The translations under genes were made by a program, and so were the position numbers. A DNA stretch of 64,000 bases from Rhizobium herbae (GTDB taxonomy: Bacteria; Pseudomonadota; Alphaproteobacteria; Rhizobiales; Rhizobiaceae), in assembly GCF_017873135.1 (NCBI RefSeq), contig NZ_JAGGJV010000001.1, positions 496,001-560,000 of the forward strand, in the 5' to 3' direction. Shown one piece after another: positions 9,294 through 20,247 of the stretch (positions are counted from its first letter, which is position 1; the number at the start of each line of letters is the position of its first letter). Under the pieces are notes generated by a model that searched no databases, was not told the DNA's origin, and worked only from the letters and a program-made list of their open reading frames with translations.

Positions 9294-10175
9294 TCAATGT
9301 TCCTTGTTGGCGTAGACCGACTTCTTCGTCAGATAGAGAAGGCCGGAGAAGATTACCAGGAAGAGCAGGACCATGAAGCCCGTGCGCTTGCGTTCTTCCA
9401 GATGCGGTTCCGCAGCCCACATCAGGAACGCCGAAACGTCCTGGGCATATTGGTCGACCGTCTGCGGCGCTCCGTCGTCATAGGTGACCTGGTCGTCTGA
9501 GATCGGCTTGGCCATGGCAAGAGACATGGCGGCATTGAAGTACGGGTTGAAGTGCGTGCCTTCTGGAACCGTGACGCCTTCCGGCGGCTCATGATAACCG
9601 GTCAGCAGCGAATGGATGTAGTCCGGTCCGCCCTCCTGGTACTGGGTAAAGATATCCCAGATGAACAGCGGGAAGCCGCGCTCGACGCCGCGCGCCTTGG
9701 CAATCAGCGAGAAATCCGGCGGAGCCGCACCGTTGTTGGCGGCGGCTGCCGCCTCGTCGTTCGGGAACGGCGACGGGAAGTGATCGGAGGCGACGGCCTT
9801 GCGGGTGTACATTTCCCCCTCGCCGTTCGGTCCGTCCTGGACTTCGTAGTTTGCCGCGAAAGTCTTCACCTGTGCTTCCGAATAGCCGAAATCTCCCAGC
9901 GTGCGGAAGGAGACGAGCTTCATCGAATGGCAGGCGGAACAGACTTCGGTGTATACTTTCAGGCCGCGCTGCAGCTGACCCTTGTCGTAGTGACCGAAGG
10001 GACCGGCAAAGCTCCATTCGATGTTCTTCGGCTTCAGGATCGGAAAGTGCGCGTTTGCAACCGCGTGCTCGGTCGCCTCTTTCAGACCGTGCTCTTCTTC
10101 CGCCGCATAGGCGGCGGCGCCAAGAAGACCGGCTGCGAATGCGAGCGACAGGATGCTTGTAACAAGCTTTTTCAT
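9294..10175 (-). CDS. petC: cytochrome c1 of the ubiquinol-cytochrome c reductase
   Basis: The product is 293 residues. It begins with a cleavable signal peptide (MKKLVTSILSLAFAAGLLGA). The c-type heme site CSACH (CxxCH) is near residue 80 in EVCSACHSMKLVSFRTL. A methionine-bearing segment (AMSLAMAKPISDD) is a candidate for the sixth heme ligand. A single C-terminal transmembrane anchor (FMVLLFLVIFSGLLYL) holds the periplasmic domain to the inner membrane. It is the electron exit of the bc1 complex, passing electrons from the Rieske centre to soluble or membrane cytochrome c. It is the last gene of petABC, 22 bases after petB. Here c1 and b are separate, unlike the fused fbcH of Bradyrhizobium. 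Confidence 0.95.
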   Translation of the reverse strand: MKKLVTSILSLAFAAGLLGAAAYAAEEEHGLKEATEHAVANAHFPILKPKNIEWSFAGPFGHYDKGQLQRGLKVYTEVCSACHSMKLVSFRTLGDFGYSEAQVKTFAANYEVQDGPNGEGEMYTRKAVASDHFPSPFPNDEAAAAANNGAAPPDFSLIAKARGVERGFPLFIWDIFTQYQEGGPDYIHSLLTGYHEPPEGVTVPEGTHFNPYFNAAMSLAMAKPISDDQVTYDDGAPQTVDQYAQDVSAFLMWAAEPHLEERKRTGFMVLLFLVIFSGLLYLTKKSVYANKEH

Positions 10176-10197
10176 CGGTTCAGTTCCTCTCAGCCGC

Positions 10198-11454
10198 TCA
10201 GTTCTTGTTGTTCTTGGCCAGAACCGCTTCCGTGATCGAATTCGGAATACGCTTCGGGGTTTCGATCAGGCCGAGAACCGGCATGATGATGAGGAAGAAC
10301 GCGAAATAGTAGAGCGTGCCTAGCTGGGCCATCAGGGTGTAGAGATCGGTCGGTGCGCGCGAGCCGAGCCAGCCGAGCAGGATGGCATTCGCCACGAAGA
10401 GCCAGAAGAACAGCTTGTACCACGGACGGTAGACGGCCGAGCGGACCTTCGAAGTATCGAGCCAGGGCAGGAAGAACAGGATGATGATCGAGCCGAACAT
10501 CACCAGAACGCCGCCGAGCTTGGAATCGATCGGGCCGATGTTGAAGGTGATGGCGCGCAGCATCGCGTAGAACGGCAGGTAGTACCATTCCGGAACGATG
10601 TGGGCCGGCGTCTTCAGCGGATTGGCCATGATGTAGTTGTCGGGATGGCCGAGATAGTTCGGCATGTAGAAGACGAACCAGGCATAGGCGATCAGGAAGA
10701 CGGAAACGCCGAGCGCATCCTTCATCGTCGCATAAGGCGTAAAGGCGACCGTGTCTGTCTTGGTCTTGACCTCGACGCCGGTCGGGTTGGTCTGGCCGAC
10801 CACGTGCAGCGCCCAGATATGCAGAACGACGACGCCGGCAATCATGAAGGGCAGCAGGTAGTGCAGCGAGAAGAAGCGGTTGAGCGTCGGCTGATCGACC
10901 GCGAAACCGCCGAGCAGGAACTGCTGCAGCCATTCGCCGACAAGCGGGAAAGCCGAGAAGAAGCCGGTGATGACGGTCGCCCCCCAGAACGACATCTGCC
11001 CCCAGGGAAGCACGTAGCCCATGAAGCCGGTCGCCATCATCAGGAGATAGATGACCACGCCGAGGATCCAGAGGATTTCACGCGGCGCCTTGTAGGAGCC
11101 GTAGTAGAGGCCGCGGGCAATATGCAGGTAGACGGCGATGAAGAAGAACGACGCGCCGTTCGCGTGCATGTAGCGCAACAGCCAGCCGTGGTTCACGTCG
11201 CGCACGATCTTTTCGACCGAGACGAAGGCAACCGTTGTTTCGGCGGCGTAGTGCATGGCCAGAACAACCCCGGTGAGGATCTGGATGATCAGCATCACCG
11301 AGAGCATCGCGCCGAAGGTATAGGCATAGTTCAGGTTGCGCGGGACGGGGTAGGAAACGAAGCTGTCGTGCACCATCCGCGGCAGCGGCAGGCGCGAATC
11401 GATCCACTTCTCGATACCGGTCGTCGGCGTGTAGGTTGAATGATCCCCACTCAT
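10198..11454 (-). CDS. petB: cytochrome b of the bc1 complex
   Basis: The product is 418 residues with the eight or nine hydrophobic helices of a full-length bacterial cytochrome b. Visible landmarks are the histidine-bearing helices for the two b hemes ([48 protein letters not shown]) and the Qo-site PEWY motif in [15 protein letters not shown]. It oxidises ubiquinol at the Qo site, reduces quinone at Qi and pumps protons by the Q cycle in the inner membrane. It lies 14 bases downstream of petA and 22 upstream of petC, so the three are one operon. Confidence 0.97.
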   Translation of the reverse strand: MSGDHSTYTPTTGIEKWIDSRLPLPRMVHDSFVSYPVPRNLNYAYTFGAMLSVMLIIQILTGVVLAMHYAAETTVAFVSVEKIVRDVNHGWLLRYMHANGASFFFIAVYLHIARGLYYGSYKAPREILWILGVVIYLLMMATGFMGYVLPWGQMSFWGATVITGFFSAFPLVGEWLQQFLLGGFAVDQPTLNRFFSLHYLLPFMIAGVVVLHIWALHVVGQTNPTGVEVKTKTDTVAFTPYATMKDALGVSVFLIAYAWFVFYMPNYLGHPDNYIMANPLKTPAHIVPEWYYLPFYAMLRAITFNIGPIDSKLGGVLVMFGSIIILFFLPWLDTSKVRSAVYRPWYKLFFWLFVANAILLGWLGSRAPTDLYTLMAQLGTLYYFAFFLIIMPVLGLIETPKRIPNSITEAVLAKNNKN

Positions 11455-11468
11455 ATTCAGTATTCCCC

Positions 11469-12047
11469 TCAGCCGATCTTGATGACTGTGTCAGTGGCAA
11501 AAGAAAAGGTCGGTACGGCCAGATTCTCAGGTGCCGGACCTTTCCGGATTCGGCCGGCCGTATCGTAGACCGAGCCATGGCAGGGACAGAACCAACCATT
11601 GTATTCGCCGGCCTGGCCAAGCGGCACGCAGCCGAGATGGGTGCAGGAGCCGATCATGACGATCCAGTTTTCCTTGCCCTTGCCGGCCGAGCGATCGAGG
11701 TCCGTGGCCGTCGCTTCCGGCGGGAGATTGGCATTGCGCGCGACCGGGTCCTTCAGGTCTGCAAGCGCCACCGCGCCGGCTTCCTTGACTTCCTCGTCCG
11801 TGCGGTTGCGGATGAACACCGGCTTGCCGCGCCACTTGACGGTCAGCGACATGCCCGGCTGCAGGCTCGAAACATCCACTTCGATGGAGGCGAGCGCCAG
11901 CGTCGAGGCATCCGGGCGCATCTGGTCGATGAAGGGCCAGGCAACCGCTGCCGCGCCGACCACACCGGCCATGCCCGTTGTCAGATACAGGAAATCGCGG
12001 CGAGTGGGCTCGCCCATGGTTTCGCTTGATGTCTCGTGTTCGCTCAC
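11469..12047 (-). CDS. petA: Rieske iron-sulfur subunit of the bc1 complex
   Basis: The product is 192 residues. The N-terminus has a twin-arginine signal ([14 protein letters not shown]) that also serves as membrane anchor, as is usual for Rieske proteins exported by Tat. The 2Fe-2S cluster ligands are in the two classic boxes CTHLGC and CPCHGS near residues 131-155. It takes the first electron from ubiquinol and swings to cytochrome c1. First gene of petABC. A direct repeat about 145-185 bases upstream may be a control site. Confidence 0.96.
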   Translation of the reverse strand: MSEHETSSETMGEPTRRDFLYLTTGMAGVVGAAAVAWPFIDQMRPDASTLALASIEVDVSSLQPGMSLTVKWRGKPVFIRNRTDEEVKEAGAVALADLKDPVARNANLPPEATATDLDRSAGKGKENWIVMIGSCTHLGCVPLGQAGEYNGWFCPCHGSVYDTAGRIRKGPAPENLAVPTFSFATDTVIKIG

Positions 12048-12419
12048 GGTTAAACCATCCTCTCACGCAATGTTCTGCGGAAACCGCACTGTCCCCGGCG
12101 TCAATCCGCGCCCCGTGCTGACACTTGAGCGAAAGAAGCGCGCCAAATCAATAAGCCGATGCACAATTTGGAGAAAACTTTCGTTTTTCCGCCTCATGCA
12201 TCAAAACCGGGCAAACCTCGCGCATCAAAATAAACGGCAGATTCCCCGGCAATCCGGCGGGTTCTATGCTTGATCGATGGTGATGTCTAGCCTTGAGCGC
12301 AAGAGGTGAGCCACAATGTCGCGGGAAAACCGAAGCCAATGTTCGCAAACCGCTTTTCGCCGTCCGGCATGGTCGGAACACGGCTTTGTCCGGCCTGTTG
12401 GCGACGGCTTTTCAGGCCG
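12048..12419. promoter_or_regulatory. petA upstream region with a 24-bp-spaced direct repeat
   Basis: No credible gene lies in these 372 bases. The clearest structure is a direct repeat: CCTCATGCATCAAAA at 12192-12206 and CCTCGCGCATCAAAA at 12216-12230. The two copies differ at two of 15 positions and their starts are 24 bp apart. Read towards petA the unit is TTTTGATGCRYGAGG. It could bind a regulator of petABC in tandem. The rest shows no clear promoter or terminator, and the ABC exporter ending at 12420 has no obvious terminator here. Confidence 0.35.
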
Positions 12420-14288
12420 CTATTCGGCCGCCGCCTCGCGCGCCAGAAAGCCGCCGGACTGGCGCAGCCAGAGATCGGCATAGAGACCGCCGGCAGCGAT
12501 CAGCTGGTCATGGGTTCCGTCCTCGACGATCCGGCCCTGATCCATAACGATGAGGCGGTCGAGTGCGGCGATCGTCGAGAGCCGATGCGCGATCGCCAGC
12601 ACGGTCTTTCCATGCATCAGGCGGTCGAGATTGGACTGGATGGCGGCCTCGACTTCCGAATCGAGTGCAGAGGTCGCCTCGTCCAGCACCAGGATAGGCG
12701 CATCCTTCAGCATGACACGTGCGATTGCCACCCTCTGGCGCTGTCCACCGGACAGCTTGACGCCGCGCTCGCCGACATGGGCGTCGAATCCCCTGCGGCC
12801 CCGCTGGTCCTGCAACTGCTCGATGAAACCGAGCGCTTCGGCCTTTCTCGCCGCATCCTTGAGGCCAATCTCGTCAGCATCGGGCCGGCCGAACAGGATG
12901 TTGTCGCGGATCGACCGGTGCAGCAGCGACGTATCCTGGCTGACGACGCCGATCTGGGTGCGCAGCGATTCCTGGCGCACCGTCGCGATGTCCTGCCTGT
13001 CGATCAGGATGCGGCCGGCCTCCAGATCGTAGAAGCGCAGCAGCAGATTGACGAGCGTGGTCTTGCCTGCCCCGGACCGGCCGACGATACCGACCTTTTC
13101 CCCCGGCCTGACGACCAGAGACAGGTCTTCGATGACGCCGGAGCCCTTCCCGTAGTGGAAGCGAATATTCTCGAAACGGATCGCCGGGCTTTTGACGGTG
13201 AGGTTTGGCGCGTTCGGCTGGTCCACCAGCTGCACCGGCTGCGAGATCATCTCGGCGGCGTTCTGGATCGTGCCGATATTGCGCATGATGCCGTTGAACT
13301 GCACCATCATCCGGCTGAGAAGGAAATTCAGCCGCAGGATCAGCGCCATCGTGAAGGCGACCGCGCCGGAGCTGATCGACCCGGAAAGCCAGAGATCGAC
13401 GCTGAAGCCCGCCATCGTCACGATCATGATGCCGGACAGAAGTGCCATCGACGCGCGCACGCCGGTGATGAACCGGGTGAACCGGATGATGCTGTCCTGG
13501 AAAATATCGAAGCCCTGCCGCATATAGCGGTCGTTCTCTTCATCGCGGGCAAACAGTTTGAGCGTCTGCATATTGCTGTAGGCGTCGACCATGCGGCCGC
13601 TCAGCATGGAAGAAGCCTCCGCCGTTTCCTTCGAGTGCTGACGGATCCGCGGCACGAAATAGCGTGCCAGGAAGGCAAAGCCGATCAGCCAGAGCAGAAC
13701 GACGACGGCGAGCGACATGTCGAGCTGGCCGACCAGCACCAGTGTCGAGACCGAATAGATTCCGACGAACCAGACGCTTTCCATGAGGGACGTGACGACA
13801 TCGCCGACCGCCTGCCCGCCCGACCACACCTTTGTGACAATGCGGCCGGAAAAATCGTTCTGAAAGAACGACAGCGACTGCCGCGCGACATGCAGGTAGG
13901 ACTGCCAGCGCACCAGATTGTAGAAACCGGGCGTGATCACCTGCTGATCGACCAGTGACATCAGGAGCGAGACGATGAAGCGGACGATGCCGATCAGCAC
14001 CAGCATGCCGAACAACTCGGCCCCATGCGCCGCGAGCAGGCCGCTCCAGCCATCGCTTGGCTTGACCGTGGCGAGAATATCGACGACGCGGCCGACGAAC
14101 CAGAACAGCGTCGCCTCGATCGCCGCCGTCATGCCGCCGAGAACGAGCATGGCGATGAACGGCGCCTTGGCCTGCCTGATGTAGAACCAGACATAGGGGA
14201 TCAGCCTTTCGGGCGGCTGCAACCCGTCGCGACCAGCGAAAGGCTGTATCCAGTTTTCGAACAGGGCAAAAAGAGCGCGCAACAGCAT
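12420..14288 (-). CDS. ABC exporter, fused permease and ATPase (second of a tandem pair)
   Basis: The product is 622 residues from 14288 (MLLRALFALFEN); an in-frame ATG at 14306 is equally possible because neither has a clear ribosome site. The N-terminal half has about six transmembrane helices, and the C-terminal half is an ABC ATPase: Walker A in VGRSGAGKTTLVN, signature LSGGQRQRVAIAR, Walker B ILVLDEATSALDS, switch histidine in LAIAHRL. This is the one-chain half-transporter design of MsbA or multidrug exporters, acting as a homo- or heterodimer in the inner membrane. The substrate is unknown. It is closely similar to the gene upstream, which suggests duplication and possibly a heterodimer. 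Confidence 0.9.
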   Translation of the reverse strand: MLLRALFALFENWIQPFAGRDGLQPPERLIPYVWFYIRQAKAPFIAMLVLGGMTAAIEATLFWFVGRVVDILATVKPSDGWSGLLAAHGAELFGMLVLIGIVRFIVSLLMSLVDQQVITPGFYNLVRWQSYLHVARQSLSFFQNDFSGRIVTKVWSGGQAVGDVVTSLMESVWFVGIYSVSTLVLVGQLDMSLAVVVLLWLIGFAFLARYFVPRIRQHSKETAEASSMLSGRMVDAYSNMQTLKLFARDEENDRYMRQGFDIFQDSIIRFTRFITGVRASMALLSGIMIVTMAGFSVDLWLSGSISSGAVAFTMALILRLNFLLSRMMVQFNGIMRNIGTIQNAAEMISQPVQLVDQPNAPNLTVKSPAIRFENIRFHYGKGSGVIEDLSLVVRPGEKVGIVGRSGAGKTTLVNLLLRFYDLEAGRILIDRQDIATVRQESLRTQIGVVSQDTSLLHRSIRDNILFGRPDADEIGLKDAARKAEALGFIEQLQDQRGRRGFDAHVGERGVKLSGGQRQRVAIARVMLKDAPILVLDEATSALDSEVEAAIQSNLDRLMHGKTVLAIAHRLSTIAALDRLIVMDQGRIVEDGTHDQLIAAGGLYADLWLRQSGGFLAREAAAE

Positions 14289-14402
14289 GATTTTGATATA
14301 GGCCATTTGCGAAATGCGGCAATGCGGCAATGCGGAAAAGTCGCCCGCCAGATTACAAATACGCAATGGAAACATGTTCAGCATCTGTGAAGAGGCTGAA
14401 GC

Positions 14403-14431
14403 GATCCTCCCCGTTTCTCACAGGGAGGATC
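14403..14431 (-). terminator. hairpin after the first ABC exporter
   Basis: A perfect 9-bp stem (GATCCTCCC with GGGAGGATC) lies about ten bases past the stop at 14442, between the tandem exporter genes. It lacks a U-run on the minus strand, so it may be a weak terminator or an mRNA-stabilising hairpin that separates expression of the two genes. Confidence 0.4.
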
Positions 14432-14441
14432 ATGGCGGATT

Positions 14442-16301
<1,860 letters not shown>

Positions 16302-16690
16302 GCTCCTTCAGGAATCCAGTGAAGGAAGGCGGGAAGTCCCGCATTCATCGATCAGAAAGTCTAAAACCGGAAAAACAGCTCAATCTTGCACACGAGACGT
16401 GTTCGTCCGGAAAACGGGCGGTCGAGCGCAGTGGGGCCATATAAGGAAAAGCGCGAAACCGGTCAGTCCATCAGGACTGGATGCACAGCCTGGAGGCTGT
16501 TGATCATTCGGTAATCCATGCATGCCTCCGTCGGTTCGCGTTGAAGATGTGGAAGACATAAAGTGTTTCGCGGGTAGAAGCCAGATTGTCGCAGCTACTT
16601 TTTTCATCACGTCTGGCTGTCGGCGGGCCCTGTTGCCATTACGGCACAGATTGATTACGGGCATTGATAACCCCCATAAGACTTGTTGAT
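16302..16690. other. intergenic region with two small hairpins
   Basis: This 389-base gap separates the divergent exporter and trmL genes. Two short inverted repeats sit side by side: CAGTCC/GGACTG at 16464-16479 and CAGCC/GGCTG at 16486-16499. Neither has a T-run. A weak frame on the minus strand (16380-16706) has no coding character. Nothing else was seen. Confidence 0.4.
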
Positions 16691-17155
16691 ATGTGCACAC
16701 ACCCACTCCGCATCGCCCTCTACCAGCCCGATATTCCCGGCAACACCGGCACGATTCTTCGTCTTGCCGCCTGCCTGGGCCTCGCCGTCGACATCATCGA
16801 GCCTGCGGGCTTCGACCTGTCGGACAAGAACCTCAAGCGCGCCGGCATGGATTACATCGCCTCGGTGACGCTGACCCGGCATGTCAACTGGGAGCAGTTC
16901 GAAGAGGTTCGGCTTGCAGAAGGCCGCAGATTGATACTGGCCTCCACCAAAGCCGCCGAACCCTATACGCGCTTCCGTTTCCACCCCGGCGACACGCTGC
17001 TCTTCGGCCGCGAAAGCGCCGGCGTCCCGGACCATGTCCATGACAAGGCGGACGGGCGGATCATCATCCCCATGGTCGAGGGCCAGCGGTCGCTGAACGT
17101 CGCGATGTCGGTGGCGATGATCGCCGGCGAGGCAATCCGGCAGGTGTCGGGCTGA
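16691..17155 (+). CDS. trmL: tRNA (cytidine/uridine-34 2'-O)-methyltransferase
   Basis: The product is 154 residues from ATG 16691 (MCTHPLRIALYQPDIPGNTG). The start matches the family; a longer frame from 16664 adds nine residues of no character. SPOUT-class knot motifs are present: NTGTILRLAACLG near the start, the middle LLFGRESAGVP, and the terminal IPMVEGQRSLNVAMSVAM that forms the trefoil-knot SAM site. TrmL methylates the ribose of the wobble base 34 in tRNA-Leu isoacceptors, helping codon recognition. Monocistronic; the next gene converges on it 16 bases away. Confidence 0.92.
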   Translation: MCTHPLRIALYQPDIPGNTGTILRLAACLGLAVDIIEPAGFDLSDKNLKRAGMDYIASVTLTRHVNWEQFEEVRLAEGRRLILASTKAAEPYTRFRFHPGDTLLFGRESAGVPDHVHDKADGRIIIPMVEGQRSLNVAMSVAMIAGEAIRQVSG

Positions 17156-17171
17156 AGCCGACCGACCGGCT

Positions 17172-17741
17172 TCACGCAGTGACCCCGCCATAAGCGTTTT
17201 CGGCCCTGGCAACCTTCAGCGCCCTCGCCCACCATTTCAGCCGCCGCAACATCACGATCAGACCGGCCTTGGCTTCCGCCGCCTTGAACGGATTGCCGGC
17301 CGCATCGAACTGTGCCCAGACATTGGAGAAACTGACGCTGTCGCGGACGGTGACAGCATGCAGTTCGGCAAACACCTGTCGCAGTTGCTCGACAGCCCGC
17401 AGCCCACCCGAGACGCCGCCATAGGAGATGAAACCGACGGGCTTGGCGTGCCAGGGCTCGTAGCAGCTGTCGATCAGCTCCTTCAGCGCTGCCGGATAGC
17501 CGTGATTGTATTCCGGTGTGACGACGATGAAGGCATCGGCTTCCGCAATCTTCGCCTCCAGTGAAGCCTCGCTCACCGCGGCGTCTTCAACTGCTCCCTT
17601 GAGCTGGAGCGGATCGACGAGGACAACGCGGAAACCGCTTTCCGCCCACAGCTCGGTCAGGGCCCAGTTGACAACCGTATCGCAAAAGCGGCCCTGCCGC
17701 GCGCTGCCATAGACGACGGCGATGGTCAATTTCTCTCTCAT
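17172..17741 (-). CDS. NADPH-dependent FMN reductase (probable SoxR target)
   Basis: The product is 189 residues from MREKLTIAVVYGSARQGRF; the frame is open to 17810 but that start would include the promoter. The flavodoxin-like fold shows the FMN phosphate loop YGSARQGRFCD near residue 11 and the family motif TPEYNHGYPAALKELID, then YGGVSGGLRAVEQLR. Such proteins reduce FMN or quinones with NAD(P)H, often as part of the redox-cycling response. It is divergent from soxR, and its own promoter carries a SoxR operator in a 19-bp spacer (see 17781-17810). SoxR targets of this type are known in non-enteric bacteria that lack SoxS. Confidence 0.88.
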   Translation of the reverse strand: MREKLTIAVVYGSARQGRFCDTVVNWALTELWAESGFRVVLVDPLQLKGAVEDAAVSEASLEAKIAEADAFIVVTPEYNHGYPAALKELIDSCYEPWHAKPVGFISYGGVSGGLRAVEQLRQVFAELHAVTVRDSVSFSNVWAQFDAAGNPFKAAEAKAGLIVMLRRLKWWARALKVARAENAYGGVTA

Positions 17742-17780
17742 GACTGCGAATGCTCCATTGTTGGACCGTTGGAGCTCATG

Positions 17781-17810
17781 GTATAGAACCTCAACCAAAC
17801 TTGAGGTCAA
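17781..17810 (-). promoter_or_regulatory. SoxR operator inside a 19-bp-spacer promoter
   Basis: The palindrome CCTCAACCAAACTTGAGG (17789-17806) matches the SoxR box CCTCAA-N6-TTGAGG. Read on the minus strand, a -35 box TTGACC is followed after exactly 19 bases by the -10 box TATACC. The operator lies in the spacer. The long 19-bp spacer with an operator inside it is the hallmark of promoters that MerR-family activators untwist. It faces the FMN reductase, with soxR starting nine bases away on the other side. Confidence 0.88.
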
Positions 17811-17815
17811 TAGAC

Positions 17816-18331
17816 ATGCCGGAAAAAAATCGAACCGATCTGCCGCGCCGAGAACTGAGCGTCGGCGAAGTCGCCGCCCGCAGCGGCGTGGCGGTTTCCA
17901 CCTTGCATTTCTACGAGACCAAGGGGCTGATCAAAAGCATGCGCAGCCAGGGCAACCAGCGTCGCTACCCGCGCAGCGTTCTGCGCCGGATCGCCGTCAT
18001 CAAGGTCGCCCAGCGCACCGGAATCCCGCTCGCCGATATCCAGAGGGAACTCTCCGCCCTGCCCGACGACCGGCAGCTGATGGCCAGCGACTGGGAGCGC
18101 CTGTCGGAACACTGGAAAACCGATCTGAATGAGCGCATCACCAAGCTGACTGCCCTGCGCGACCAGCTGACGTCCTGCATCGGCTGCGGCTGTCTTTCGA
18201 TGCGGGACTGTCCGTTGCGCAATCCCGACGACGCCTTTTCGGAAAAAGGGACCGGCGCATACCTGCTCGAGCATGCCGGCGAAGACGCGCCCACCGCTGT
18301 CGGTCAGACTCCGAAATCGGATGGTTCCTGA
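17816..18331 (+). CDS. soxR: redox-sensing transcriptional activator SoxR
   Basis: The product is 171 residues from ATG 17816; the longer frame would run through the operator. An N-terminal MerR helix-turn-helix ([26 protein letters not shown]) is followed by the dimerising helix and the SoxR-specific cluster [12 protein letters not shown] (C-x2-C-x-C-x5-C), which holds the 2Fe-2S redox sensor. The protein responds to redox-cycling drugs and superoxide. The SoxR box sits between it and the divergent FMN reductase, so it probably controls that gene and perhaps itself. No soxS is present, as expected outside enterics. Confidence 0.95.
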   Translation: MPEKNRTDLPRRELSVGEVAARSGVAVSTLHFYETKGLIKSMRSQGNQRRYPRSVLRRIAVIKVAQRTGIPLADIQRELSALPDDRQLMASDWERLSEHWKTDLNERITKLTALRDQLTSCIGCGCLSMRDCPLRNPDDAFSEKGTGAYLLEHAGEDAPTAVGQTPKSDGS

Positions 18332-18388
18332 AATCCGGCCAGCGCCCCCTATGCAGCGTGATGACGGGAAAACCAGCCGCTTGAAACA

Positions 18389-18649
18389 TCAATCCGCGCT
18401 TGGCAGGCGCCGCATCGTAAATTCGATCTCGTCGCCGTCCAGCTGTCGCCAGCTCTCGACTTCGGTCCAATAGGCAGCTTTCGGCCAGGCATCGAACCAT
18501 TCCTGCGCCTTCTGGCGGGCATGGCTGCGATCGAGCCGAAACGTCTCCCGCACGAACAGCCCGTCGCTGCGTGCCGGGTTGCCATTGCGATGCCGGGCGA
18601 TCTGACGTTTCAACCCGTCGAGCGGCGGCCCTGCCGGAATCCTTGCCAT
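18389..18649 (-). CDS. small conserved hypothetical protein
   Basis: The product is 86 residues; the start at 18649 has AAAGGTG eight bases upstream. It is basic and tryptophan-rich (QEWFDAWPKAAYWTEVESWRQ), with no signal or membrane segment. The segment RSDGLFVRETFRLDRSHARQKAQEWF looks helical. I do not recognise a domain. It lies between soxR and hemF on the opposite strand, and no operon partner is evident. Confidence 0.65.
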   Translation of the reverse strand: MARIPAGPPLDGLKRQIARHRNGNPARSDGLFVRETFRLDRSHARQKAQEWFDAWPKAAYWTEVESWRQLDGDEIEFTMRRLPSAD

Positions 18650-18859
18650 AAGCTCACCTTTCGCCAGTCGAGCCTTCTGCTTCAAAGATAGGGAGATATT
18701 CCTGCTTTTGCGAGTCGCAATTTCGCCGCCTCGCCCTGCGGCAGACTGACCGACAGGACGCTGCGGCGTTGCCAGACATGGCAAAAATATGAACTGTCAG
18801 CCAATATGCGAATCGGCGGGTTTTACCGCTCAAAGCCACGCCAGACAGGATCATTTTTC

Positions 18860-19771
18860 ATGGAACGACCGGACCTGCCGCAGGGATTGCCCGCGGATAT
18901 AGAAGACAAGAAAGCCAGGGCCACGGCATGGTTCCAATCCCTGCGCGACACTATCTGCGCCGCATTCGAAACCATCGAGGATGAACTGGCCGGCCCGCTG
19001 TCCGACCGCGAGCCCGGCCGTTTCGTTGGCAGGGACTGGCTTCGAGACGAAGGTGCGGGTGGCGGCGGGCGCATGTCGATGATGGAAGGGCGCGTCTTTG
19101 AAAAGGTCGGCGTCCATACATCGACGGTTTATGGCGAATTCTCGCCGGAATTCCGCAGCCAGATACCCGGCGCCAGTGAAGATCCGACCTTCTGGGCCTC
19201 GGGAATTTCGCTGATCGCCCATCCGGTCAATCCGAACGTGCCGGCCGTGCACATGAACACCCGCATGGTCGTCACCACCAGCCACTGGTTCGGCGGTGGT
19301 GCCGACCTGACGCCGGTACTCGATCGCCGCCGCACGCAGACCGATCCCGATACGATGCTGTTTCATCGCGGCATGGAGATCGCCTGCAAACGGCACCCGG
19401 TCGCCGACCACGCGCGCTTTAAACAATGGTGCGACGAGTATTTCTTCCTGAAACACCGCAACGAGCCGCGCGGCACCGGCGGCATCTTCTTCGACTGGCA
19501 GCATTCCGATGATGAAAAAGGCGGCTGGGATGCCGACTTTGCTTTTACCCAGGATGTCGGCAAGGCCTTCAGCCTGATCTATCCGAAGATCGTGCGCGCC
19601 AATTTCAACAAGCCCTGGACCGAGGAAGACCGCGACGAACAACTGGTGCGTCGCGGCCGCTACGTCGAATTCAACCTGCTTTACGACAGGGGAACGATCT
19701 TCGGGCTGAAAACCGGCGGAAATGTCGATTCGATCCTGTCGTCGCTGCCGCCAGTGGTCCGCTGGCCCTGA
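18860..19771 (+). CDS. hemF: oxygen-dependent coproporphyrinogen III oxidase
   Basis: The product is 303 residues from ATG 18860, the usual family length; the in-frame codon at 18806 gives an unlikely extension. Family blocks visible are the glycine-rich [21 protein letters not shown], the core [15 protein letters not shown], the [12 protein letters not shown] metal and substrate region, and the C-terminal [22 protein letters not shown]. HemF decarboxylates two propionates of coproporphyrinogen III to give protoporphyrinogen IX using O2, in the cytoplasm. Its product feeds heme for the bc1 cytochromes encoded nearby. It ends in a bidirectional terminator. Confidence 0.97.
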   Translation: MERPDLPQGLPADIEDKKARATAWFQSLRDTICAAFETIEDELAGPLSDREPGRFVGRDWLRDEGAGGGGRMSMMEGRVFEKVGVHTSTVYGEFSPEFRSQIPGASEDPTFWASGISLIAHPVNPNVPAVHMNTRMVVTTSHWFGGGADLTPVLDRRRTQTDPDTMLFHRGMEIACKRHPVADHARFKQWCDEYFFLKHRNEPRGTGGIFFDWQHSDDEKGGWDADFAFTQDVGKAFSLIYPKIVRANFNKPWTEEDRDEQLVRRGRYVEFNLLYDRGTIFGLKTGGNVDSILSSLPPVVRWP

Positions 19772-19790
19772 CACAAACCTGCAAAAACGC

Positions 19791-19823
19791 AAAAATCCGG
19801 CCGTGCGAACGGCCGGATTTTTG
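19791..19823. terminator. bidirectional terminator between hemF and the His-rich protein gene
   Basis: A 14-bp inverted repeat, AAAAATCCGGCCGT with ACGGCCGGATTTTT, gives a GC stem flanked by A and T runs that can serve both converging genes. Confidence 0.9.
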
Positions 19824-19841
19824 TTGTCCGAAGAGTACGTA

Positions 19842-20090
19842 TCAGTCGCAGATCTTGATTCTGCGGATGTGCAGGTTGCCCCACTTGTCCCAGCGCTTCA
19901 CCTTCTTGATGTAGCAGGACGGCTCGTAATAATCGCCGCCATAGTAACCGGTGTTGTAGAACCCGATCGAGAAGCCGCCGTGATGATGACCATGGTGCCG
20001 GTGATGGCCATGTCCGCCGGCCTGCGAGGGTGCGGCAAACGAGATGGCGGCGACGGCGGCGACGGCGGCGGAGATGATGAACTTGCGCAT
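19842..20090 (-). CDS. small secreted histidine-rich protein
   Basis: The product is 82 residues. A signal peptide (MRKFIISAAVAAVAAISFAAPSQA) is followed by the histidine/glycine run GGHGHHRHHGHHHGG, a Tyr/Gly-rich stretch, and a basic tail (YIKKVKRWDKWGNLHIRRIKICD) with two cysteines in the mature part. Similar short exported proteins are common in Rhizobiales and have no proven role. The histidine cluster could bind nickel, zinc or copper in the periplasm, but this is inference. Convergent with hemF. Confidence 0.75.
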   Translation of the reverse strand: MRKFIISAAVAAVAAISFAAPSQAGGHGHHRHHGHHHGGFSIGFYNTGYYGGDYYEPSCYIKKVKRWDKWGNLHIRRIKICD

Positions 20091-20247
20091 GATGGTTTCT
20101 CCTCTGTTGGTTGCTGATGAGTTCGTCTCATCCAGTGACCCAACAATCTCACGAGCCGCTTATCCGCGCTGTTTCGAATGGAACAGGCCTGAACAAAAGC
20201 GTTTCAGCCGCGTTGTTGGCAGAGAACCAAAACCGGAGAACTGAATC

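Noticed and set aside
12306..13958. 550-residue plus-strand frame
   Set aside because: Antisense to an ABC exporter with complete Walker and signature motifs.
14311..14340. Short ATGCGGCA tandem repeat near the exporter start
   Set aside because: Only two or three imperfect copies; too short to call a functional element.
16380..16706. 108-residue minus-strand frame between the exporters and trmL
   Set aside because: No ribosome site or domain; overlaps the trmL start.
18800..18859. FNR/FixK box before hemF
   Set aside because: Looked for TTGAT-N4-ATCAA and found no good match.
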